Positions 1-7,664 of a stretch of 20,481 nt of DNA are shown piece after piece. Positions within the stretch are counted from its first letter, which is position 1; the number at the start of each line of letters is the position of its first letter. The notes below the pieces were generated by a model. The model saw only the letters and a program-made list of their open reading frames with translations. It did no database searches and was not told the origin of the DNA. The position numbers were made by a program, and so were the translations under genes. The DNA comes from Deltaproteobacteria bacterium UBA3076 (GTDB taxonomy: Bacteria; Desulfobacterota; Dissulfuribacteria; Dissulfuribacterales; UBA3076), in contig DFBQ01000080.1 of NCBI GenBank assembly GCA_002367355.1, positions 1-20,481 of the forward strand, in the 5' to 3' direction.

Positions 1-50
1 TTGTTTCCAAGGTCGTAGCAAGTTTTTCCCAGCCCCTCATGCCAGCCATT

Positions 51-217
51 TTCTCGGCGGCTACGCCGCCGAGAATCGCGGCGCTGACTTCGTCCACAGC
101 ACCTTGTTCTGTCGCCTTGCGCCAGAACAAGGCACTGGACCCGACTGCGCTTCTCGGAGCCTCATGGTGCAAGCACCCTGAGGCTCCTGCGATGCTCGCG
201 GGTCAGCGCCGCGATTC
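51..217. repeat. Compound palindromic element with nested hairpins
   Basis: The stretch is built almost wholly of inverted repeats. Positions 51-75 form an 11-bp perfect stem with a 3-base loop. Positions 73-88 pair perfectly with 202-217 (16 bp). Inside that outer stem lie a 10-bp stem 103-112/123-132 flanked by a GTCCA/TGGAC pair, a hairpin 156-187 (9 bp, one mismatch, then 5 bp), and a small GCGA/TCGC hairpin near 189-199. Open frames crossing it on both strands look like by-products of the symmetry. It could be a non-autonomous mobile palindrome or a folded RNA; no flanking target duplication was found. The rest of 1-348 shows no gene. Confidence 0.6.
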
Positions 218-348
218 GGCTCCTCAGATAGCAACGCAATACACAATTCTCATAATTGCCGACAAAATATCCTTAACGAATATCATGGAATACTCTCTGT
301 CATGAGAGAAGCGTATCACACATTTCATACGAAGGAGGAGAATAGATT

Positions 349-588
349 ATGATACAACAGACGCACAGTATTCATCTCGGAAGTCATGTGCTGGATCTGG
401 TCAAATTGCCTGAGGCTGCCCAACAAGAACTGGTGACATTTTACGAATTTTTAGTGTTTAAGTATCAGGGACAGGCTGACACGGCTCGACCCAATAAACA
501 ACGCATATTGTCACAGATCTTCCGTGAAGCGGAAGGCACTTTACCTGAACAGTATACCTTTGATCGCGAGGCACTTCATGAGCGATAG
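349..588 (+). CDS. DUF2281/VapB-like antitoxin
   Basis: Small 79-residue protein with a good ribosome site (AAGGAGGAG) ending 7 bases before the ATG. The core KLPEAAQQELVTFYEFLVFK matches the helical pattern of DUF2281-type antitoxins, which neutralise PIN-domain RNases and usually repress their own operon. The C-terminal tail (about residues 45-79) is probably the part that covers the toxin. The gene overlaps the start of the following PIN toxin gene by 11 bases, as is usual for antitoxin-toxin pairs. That toxin gene is broken, so this antitoxin now has no intact local partner. Family assignment is from sequence pattern only. Confidence 0.7.
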   Translation: MIQQTHSIHLGSHVLDLVKLPEAAQQELVTFYEFLVFKYQGQADTARPNKQRILSQIFREAEGTLPEQYTFDREALHER

Positions 589-995
589 GATCTTTGTCGA
601 TAACAATATTCTGGTCTATTCCATTTCAAACGACCAAACGAAACGGACGATTGCGGACACGCTGCTGCTCAAGCATGCTGTTGTCGTGAGTCCCCAAGTT
701 ATTAGCGAATTCGTGGCAGTCACCCTTCGAAAAAAATCCTTCCATCCCAACAGGTTATTGCGTATGCTACGCCGTTTATGCAGGTATTTGAAGTGACTGC
801 CATCACACAGCACACGATTACATCAACCCTTGATGTGATGATTCGCTACCAGTTTTCTTATTGGGATAGCCTCATTGTAGCTGCAGCGTTGGAAAGTATC
901 TGCCCGTGGCCCCGTGGCTCTATACCGAGGATTTACAGGATGATCAAAAGATTGAGAATTCCCTCACCATTTACAATCCGTTTCTGCGTCCATAA
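578..995 (+). pseudogene. VapC-like PIN-domain toxin, broken by two frameshifts
   Basis: Starts at ATG 578 inside the antitoxin gene. The first part reads MSDRIFVDNNILVYSISND, the PIN N-terminal motif with the first acidic residue, then SEFVAVTLRK. The frame is lost in an A run (730-736): adding one A restores KILPSQQVIAYATPFMQVFE, which continues in the next frame through YWDSLIVAAALES, the C-terminal PIN motif. A second break is an exact tandem copy of CCCGTGGC (903-910 and 911-918). Deleting one copy restores LYTEDLQDDQKIENSLTIYN up to the TAA at 993-995. PIN toxins are Mg-dependent RNases. The two lesions do not compensate each other, so the gene should be dead unless the A run is a sequencing error. 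Confidence 0.8.
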
Positions 996-1062
996 TTCGC
1001 CATGTTCCCATGCACTACGGCAGCGTTGTTAAGGGAAGGAAAGAACAAAAATTTTTCCCTGT

Positions 1063-1146
1063 ATGGAAGGATATTTGAAGAGAGCCAGGAGAATGGATGC
1101 CCGCTTCACCTTGTATTGTAAGAAAAAGGGGACAGATTTAATTTCT
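1063..1146 (+). mobile_element. Possible transposon remnant tail
   Basis: This short stretch reads YLKRARRMDARFTLYCKKKG followed by TDLISL. The DNA around AAAAAGGGGACAGATTTA (1122-1139) resembles a tract often seen next to IS200/REP-associated transposase genes in Desulfobacterota; this is from memory, not a search. No transposase body is present. It lies between the broken toxin gene and the 3' end of the group II intron remnant. Confidence 0.25.
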
Positions 1147-1180
1147 CTTCCTCAACATAATCAAGCGGCAAAAAGCGCCG

Positions 1181-1252
1181 ATCGGGATAGGGACGCCCCT
1201 CACAGAGCGCCCCTCCCACACCACACAGCGTACGGGTCCGTACTACGCGGTT
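1181..1252 (-). ncRNA. Group II intron domains V and VI
   Basis: Domain V (1252-1219, minus) folds as the family requires: an 8-bp lower helix, a 2-base bulge on the 3' side, a 5-bp upper helix and a 4-base loop. Domain VI (1218-1181) pairs GGGAGGG with CCCTATCCC, leaving one bulged A at position 1188, the eighth base from the 3' end, where the branch-point A of group II introns lies. Pairing was done by hand. Confidence 0.75.
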
Positions 1253-1370
1253 CGGCTGATCAGGCAGAATCAGACCCAGGGGAACAAAGACCTAAGTGAT
1301 CATCACTCGGCTCCCTTATCGTCTGTTTCTGATACAGCGACACAATCATCAACATAACGCGCAGGGCATG

Positions 1371-1499
1371 CTACACGCTTACCGCGCGTCTCATGTTGTT
1401 CCGCTCAAGGATTGACTCCATGAGCCGGATCTGACCTGTCGGGCTTTCAGATAAATACGACGCAATGAACTCTTCAGCGCACTGCTGCAATGGGTTCAT
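1371..1499 (-). pseudogene. ltrA: Group II intron reverse transcriptase/maturase, N-terminal fragment
   Basis: A 42-residue open frame with a strong ribosome site starts at the ATG ending at 1499. Its later part, LMESILERNNMRRAV, matches the start of group II intron reverse transcriptases, which continue with a conserved GxPGVDGM-like block. Here the frame stops at TAG (1373-1371) just before that block. All palm, thumb, maturase and endonuclease parts are gone; only about 120 bases separate this stop from domain V. Internal deletion of the ORF is the simplest explanation. Confidence 0.65.
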
Positions 1500-1724
1500 T
1501 AGAAGTACCTCCTACTAACCACTCTCATTTACCCCTGCCATTCGGCAGGTGGCACCGTTCGGGCCTTCACCGGGGTGAGTCTTCCGCACTTTTCTATTCG
1601 TGCGGCTCGTTTCCACCGGCTTAATATGCCCTCTGCTGACTCCCGCTACACGATAGGCGCCCCTTACGGTTTGCTCACTCGGTGGTTCGGCTGCCGTCGC
1701 ATCCCTCAATTATTGTGATCAGTC

Positions 1725-1964
1725 TCACATTGCATCATAGTCATCATAAATGTCCATTTCGGGGCTATTCCAATCCTCTGCAAAGGTGGACAGTCTGCCA
1801 CGCAAGTCTGCTGCCTGTGCTTCGTCAATGCCACGCTTCCTTAAATCAATAGACCGCGACCTCAGGAATGTGACAATAACGCGAGTATCGTCGTCTATAT
1901 TCGAAGGAATTTCTGCCAACTCTACCTTTCCTTTGCGATATGTACCTTCGATACTATTGAGCAC
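1725..1964 (-). CDS. Orphan DUF104-like antitoxin
   Basis: A 79-residue protein starting at GTG, with AAAAGGAGAT placed 6 bases upstream. The N-terminal half (IEGTYRKGKVELAEIP, then RVIVTFL) has the beta-hairpin pattern of DUF104/AF2212-like antitoxins. The second half, RGIDEAQAADLRGRLSTFAE followed by a D/E-rich tail, looks like a toxin-binding helix. Such genes are normally followed at once by a PIN or other RNase toxin. Here only about 15 to 45 bases follow the stop before group II intron sequence begins, and no toxin is recognisable. A GTG overlapping the stop codon would start only a 16-codon frame. The reading frame itself is undamaged and has its own promoter. Confidence 0.6.
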   Translation of the reverse strand: MLNSIEGTYRKGKVELAEIPSNIDDDTRVIVTFLRSRSIDLRKRGIDEAQAADLRGRLSTFAEDWNSPEMDIYDDYDAM

Positions 1965-2032
1965 GAATCAATCTCCTTTTATCACAGATTACCAAAACTC
2001 CAGGTTAACGTGATGCAGAATTCAAGTATTAT

Positions 2033-2060
2033 TTTATACAATTAGTTCCGAAATAGTCAA
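2033..2060 (-). promoter_or_regulatory. Sigma-70 promoter of the orphan antitoxin
   Basis: On the minus strand TTGACT (2060-2055) and TATAAA (2038-2033) are 16 bases apart, about 70 bases upstream of the GTG start. This is a close match to the housekeeping consensus in the right place. The rest of 2061-2164 shows nothing recognisable. Confidence 0.6.
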
Positions 2061-2164
2061 CATCCACTTCCAGAGGCAGTGGCTTGAAAGGCGTACTTTT
2101 TAGTCGGTCGTATCTCCCTTGCAAAGACAGGAAAACTGTAACTTGGATGGTTTTCGTTCAAGCA

Positions 2165-4347
<2,183 letters not shown>

Positions 4348-4359
4348 TTAAACATAGAA

Positions 4360-4388
4360 ATTATAAATGGGGACATGAAATGGGTCAA
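4360..4388 (-). promoter_or_regulatory. Sigma-70 promoter of ligA
   Basis: On the minus strand TTGACC (4388-4383) and a perfect TATAAT (4365-4360) are separated by exactly 17 bases. The predicted transcript would start near 4353, giving a leader of about 40 bases before the ligA ATG. Nothing else is evident in 4389-4547; a small CTGGC/GCCAG hairpin there has no T run and is not called a terminator. Confidence 0.75.
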
Positions 4389-4547
4389 GGAGTAAAGTCT
4401 ACCAACTTGATCCCGATATACCCAACGAATAGTATTCTGTCCACTGTCCCGCCGTGAATGAGCCGCTGGCCATGAAGTGCCAGAAAAGATGAAAAAGTAA
4501 AAGAATGAGACAACTACGTATCATTAGAGCACACTATAAGGATTGGT

Positions 4548-5078
4548 TCAGATAGGGGTTTCAGCAGGACGTTTGATCTCCTCCAATATCAGCTCGATAA
4601 TTCTGGGTAGCTTGGCCTGTACCTCGAGTGAGAGCTCCATGCCCATATCCAGAGATTTTGGCTCAACCCCGATGATCGTAGTCTCAGGGGGCTGGCCGAT
4701 AAGTTCCGAAAGATGGACAACTTCCAGAATAGAGATTTGATGAATCGAGGTCTTATATGCATTGAGATATTCAGGCGCATCCCTGATGTCAAACCGGTAG
4801 ATCGAGCCAGGGGAGGCACCCCCTTTTACCGCATCCACCACAATAAGCCGGTCTGCTTCTGTTACCACATTCATGAGCCTGAAACCATCGGTTCCCCCTT
4901 CAACCACTTCTACCCCTGGCGGCAGATCCATCTCCATGAGCCTTTTGGTCACATGGACACCGATGCCTTCGTCTGAGAGCAGCAAGTTGCCCACACCTAA
5001 CACAACAGTGTGCTTTGGGAAGATATTGCCATTCTCCTCAACTTGTTTAGAGATATCAGGCTGGGTTGGCCTAGTCAT
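4548..5078 (-). CDS. [NiFe] hydrogenase maturation protease (HyaD/HybD/HoxM family)
   Basis: This endopeptidase removes the C-terminal tail of the hydrogenase large subunit once nickel is in place. The family signature VVLGVGNLLLSDEGIG is near the N-terminus (residues 25-40), and the three nickel-sensing residues of HybD (Glu16, Asp62, His93) have clear counterparts here: Glu37, Asp82 (VVDAVKGG) and His113. The length, 176 residues, is usual, with about 20 extra residues before the first strand. The ATG overlaps the large-subunit stop codon by four bases (ATGA), so translation is likely coupled. Its substrate is very likely the adjacent large subunit, which still encodes a 15-residue tail. 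Confidence 0.93.
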   Translation of the reverse strand: MTRPTQPDISKQVEENGNIFPKHTVVLGVGNLLLSDEGIGVHVTKRLMEMDLPPGVEVVEGGTDGFRLMNVVTEADRLIVVDAVKGGASPGSIYRFDIRDAPEYLNAYKTSIHQISILEVVHLSELIGQPPETTIIGVEPKSLDMGMELSLEVQAKLPRIIELILEEIKRPAETPI

Positions 5079-6637
5079 TCCACAGGAAACTTCTTGATCT
5101 TGTTGGACGTGGGATCGATCAGGTGGATGGCACAGGCAAGGCAGGGATCAAAAGAACGGATGATGCGTACCACATTGATCGGGTTATCCGGATCTGGTAC
5201 TGGCGCCCCTAACAGGGATTCCTCTATCGGGCCCCTGGCCTTTTTCTCGCACCTGGGCGATAAATTCCAGGTGGAAGGTGCGATGACCTGGTATTTTTCA
5301 ATCTTCCTATTCCTGATCTTTACCCAGTGACCTAAAACACCACGCGGCGCCTCATAGAATCCGGTACCCATGCCAGTATCCGGCGGCTCCCAGTGTATCG
5401 TATCATGGATCTTGAATCCGGGCTTGGCCATCTCGGAAAGGAGATCGTCCAGCCACTTATAGCAGGCATCCAAGACCAGCTTAGTCTCAATGGCCCTGGC
5501 TGCATGGCGCGCAATCGCACCGGGTTTTACGCCCTTTGCGAGCAATCCCAGCACATCCGGATTTCTGGCTACCAGCATCCGTGCCAGTGGTCCAACCTCC
5601 ATTGGTTTACCAAGATATCGGGGCGCCTTGATAAAGGAATAGGCGTCCTTTTTATCCAGATCAAACACCTGCTCACCATCATATGGATGCTGAGATATGC
5701 TCTCCCTGTACCACCCATACTTGACCGGTTCAGTGATCTTATCAGGATTAAACCGATTGATCTTGATGTTTTTCAGGTTCAAGCCCATGATAACGCCTGG
5801 TGGGAAGACCAGCTCTTTACCGGTTCTATCCAGCTCCAATGCCCCATAAGCGAGATAGTTGTGGTGACCGCCGCCCAGACCTTTCTTGGCCAGGGGAAAG
5901 AGAGGACCTGTCCCGAAGGCGAGCACATCTGGAATATAGACCTCATTGACAAACTTGGCCTGCTCGTCCAGCATGGTCCGGAATTTGGCCACCTGGTTCA
6001 CGTCAGGCAACTGGGTAAAACCACCCACTACGATACTCTGATAATGCGGCTGCCTGCCTCCGAAGATGGCACCCATATTCCGGGCCTTGGCCTGCATTGT
6101 CAGGGCATCTATGTAGTGCTTAACTGCCGAAATCACCGTGTCCGGGTCAGTTACAGAGATTTCATCTGGTTTATACCGTGGTGTGAGGGGGAAGGTATCC
6201 TTTGCCCTGAGCATGCCGGCGATCTTGTCTTTCACGGCATTCAGGGCCTTGTCTTTACCCCTGTATGCGGCAACAGCCATGATATCGATATAGTCAAGGA
6301 CGCTGAGATGATAAAAATGGAGAATGTGGTCATAGATAAATTGTGCAGCCATGGCAAGATTCCTCAAAAGCGTGCCGCCCCATGGTACCTCGGCCCCAAA
6401 TGCCTCATCCAGCGCCCGTGCACTCGCTATTTGATGCACACTGTAACACACACCGCATATGCGGCTTGTCACAAAAGGCGCATCTCTGGGGTCTTTGCCC
6501 AGAAGAAGGGCCTCAAAACCTCGTGCCATGGTGCCACTGCTCCAGGCATCTTTTACCTTGGCGTTTTCCAACTCAACAGTTATTTTGAGGTGACCTTCAA
6601 TCCTTGTTACCGGATCAATAACGATTTTTTTTCCTAT
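5075..6637 (-). CDS. [NiFe] hydrogenase large subunit, apparent ATA start
   Basis: Catalytic subunit of a group 1 hydrogenase, carrying the Ni-Fe(CN)2CO centre. Ligand motifs are RICGVC (Cys61, Cys64) and DPCLACAIH at the C-terminus (Cys499, Cys502). Maturation should cut after His505 and release LIDPTSNKIKKFPVE. Active-site codons are TGC/TGT, so this is not a selenocysteine form. The first canonical start in frame is a TTG at 6571, but the same frame continues upstream through KKIVIDPVTRIEGHLKITVE, a conserved part of the family that includes the essential RxEGH motif. Between the upstream stop and that block there is no ATG, GTG, TTG or CTG. The best start is ATA (6637-6635), giving MGKKIVIDP, about 9 bases after AAAGGTGG. 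ATA overlaps the small-subunit TAG by two bases. Total 520 residues. Confidence 0.9.
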   Translation of the reverse strand: MGKKIVIDPVTRIEGHLKITVELENAKVKDAWSSGTMARGFEALLLGKDPRDAPFVTSRICGVCYSVHQIASARALDEAFGAEVPWGGTLLRNLAMAAQFIYDHILHFYHLSVLDYIDIMAVAAYRGKDKALNAVKDKIAGMLRAKDTFPLTPRYKPDEISVTDPDTVISAVKHYIDALTMQAKARNMGAIFGGRQPHYQSIVVGGFTQLPDVNQVAKFRTMLDEQAKFVNEVYIPDVLAFGTGPLFPLAKKGLGGGHHNYLAYGALELDRTGKELVFPPGVIMGLNLKNIKINRFNPDKITEPVKYGWYRESISQHPYDGEQVFDLDKKDAYSFIKAPRYLGKPMEVGPLARMLVARNPDVLGLLAKGVKPGAIARHAARAIETKLVLDACYKWLDDLLSEMAKPGFKIHDTIHWEPPDTGMGTGFYEAPRGVLGHWVKIRNRKIEKYQVIAPSTWNLSPRCEKKARGPIEESLLGAPVPDPDNPINVVRIIRSFDPCLACAIHLIDPTSNKIKKFPVE

Positions 6638-7629
6638 TTCTGACCACCACCTTTCATATCTTGTTTTTTAAGAGGGAAAACTGAACTGGCATGCTTTCGG
6701 GACCTATTGTTTCGTGAACGTCCACTCTCAGCCGTGTAGAGAGGAGTCATCCCTGCATAAAAGTCAGGTTCGGCACACCCCATGCAACCGGCCCCGCAGT
6801 CAATGCAGAAATTCAGCCCATCGTTCCATCTGCGGACAGGGCAGTCAGCATAGGTCTCAGGCCCCTTACAGCCCTTCATATAGAGGCACCAATTCTTTTG
6901 AGTCGGATCATTCCAGTCCGTTAGGAACATCTCATTGTCAAAATAGGATCGCCGCCTGCAGTTGTCGTGGATAAGTTCACGAAAATACATCTTGGGACGG
7001 CCGATCTCATCTACAGGCGGTGCTGTGCCTGTGGTCAGAAGGTACAGGATGATACCTACCAGGTGATCGCAATGTACCGGGCAGGTGGAAAGATTTATAA
7101 TGGGTTTGTGTTTGATGATCCTGTTAATCCCGACAGCACCGGTTGGGCCGGCTGCCGGGATGCCACCATATGCAGCACAGGCACCAACAGCGATAATTGC
7201 ATCTGCCCTGGCCCCTGCCTCTTCTACCATTTCCCTGAAGGGGCGCCGCCCTATCATGCAGAACCGGTCATCGGCAGTGGGAATCGAGCCTTCTACGCAC
7301 AACACGTATCCGCCTGCTTTGACGATTTTGTGATAGGCTGACTCTGCTTCATACCCTGAAGCCGCCATGATAGTTTCATGGTATCGCACCGACAACGTGT
7401 CAAGAATCAAGGAGGCAATGGGTGGGTTGAGTGCCCCGGCAAATGAGATGGTACATCCTGCACAGTCCTGGCCTTCAAGCCAGAGGACCGGGGTTTTTGC
7501 GCGAGTGGCAACTAAGGCCTCTGAAACCTTGGTTGCCAGCTCGAATTCTGAAAGGCCCAAAACAGCCGCTGTAGCTGCACAGTACTTCATAAAATCCCTG
7601 CGCGATATGTTTTCAAGAGGCGTTGTCAT
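6634..7629 (-). CDS. [NiFe] hydrogenase small subunit, Tat-exported
   Basis: Electron-transfer subunit with three iron-sulfur clusters. The N-terminus has a twin-arginine signal (SRRDFMKYCAATAAVLGLS), so the mature dimer acts in the periplasm. Proximal cluster ligands: Cys56, Cys59, Cys151, Cys183. Distal: His221, Cys224, Cys248, Cys254. Medial: Cys263, Cys282, Cys285, plus Cys275 where standard enzymes have Pro, suggesting [4Fe4S] instead of [3Fe4S]. The extra cysteines that mark O2-tolerant proximal clusters (CxCC) are absent, so an O2-sensitive enzyme is expected. There is no C-terminal membrane helix and no cytochrome b gene nearby; the polar tail ends in MKGGGQK. Electrons may go to a periplasmic c-type cytochrome (inference). 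AAAGGAGGTT lies 5 bases before the ATG. Confidence 0.95.
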   Translation of the reverse strand: MTTPLENISRRDFMKYCAATAAVLGLSEFELATKVSEALVATRAKTPVLWLEGQDCAGCTISFAGALNPPIASLILDTLSVRYHETIMAASGYEAESAYHKIVKAGGYVLCVEGSIPTADDRFCMIGRRPFREMVEEAGARADAIIAVGACAAYGGIPAAGPTGAVGINRIIKHKPIINLSTCPVHCDHLVGIILYLLTTGTAPPVDEIGRPKMYFRELIHDNCRRRSYFDNEMFLTDWNDPTQKNWCLYMKGCKGPETYADCPVRRWNDGLNFCIDCGAGCMGCAEPDFYAGMTPLYTAESGRSRNNRSRKHASSVFPLKKQDMKGGGQK

Positions 7630-7664
7630 GTTGAACCTCCTTTCACCAGCAGCACGTTAAACGT

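Larger units (their letters stand above)
1181..1710 (-). mobile_element. Degenerate group II intron, ORF deleted and 5' truncated
   Basis: Read on the minus strand, the segment has the parts of a bacterial group II intron in order: a structured region before the ORF (about 1710-1500), a strong ribosome site (AGGAGGT), the first 42 codons of an LtrA-type protein (1499-1371), a short domain IV remainder, and domains V and VI ending at 1181 in GAT. The usual pre-ORF region of several hundred bases is reduced to about 200, so domain I is probably truncated. The true 5' edge is not resolved; GTGAGC at 1678-1673 is one candidate, and homologous-looking sequence seems to run to about 1710. Nearly all of the reverse transcriptase/maturase is missing, so it cannot move on its own. 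Confidence 0.75.

Noticed and set aside
39..305. Protein-coding frames over the first 300 bases
   Set aside because: They run through nested palindromes on both strands, have no ribosome site and show no family pattern.
1515..1709. 64-codon minus-strand frame
   Set aside because: It falls in the structured RNA part of the group II intron before its ORF; no ribosome site and no protein pattern.
4440..4500. CTGGC/GCCAG hairpin as terminator of the hydrogenase operon
   Set aside because: Only a 5-6-bp stem and no T run follows on the minus strand.
5090..5150. Selenocysteine ([NiFeSe]) version of the hydrogenase
   Set aside because: The C-terminal metal-binding codons are TGC and TGT, with no in-frame TGA.
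5393..6643. Long plus-strand frame of 416 codons
   Set aside because: It lies opposite the hydrogenase large subunit, whose motifs are unmistakable, and its translation resembles no protein.
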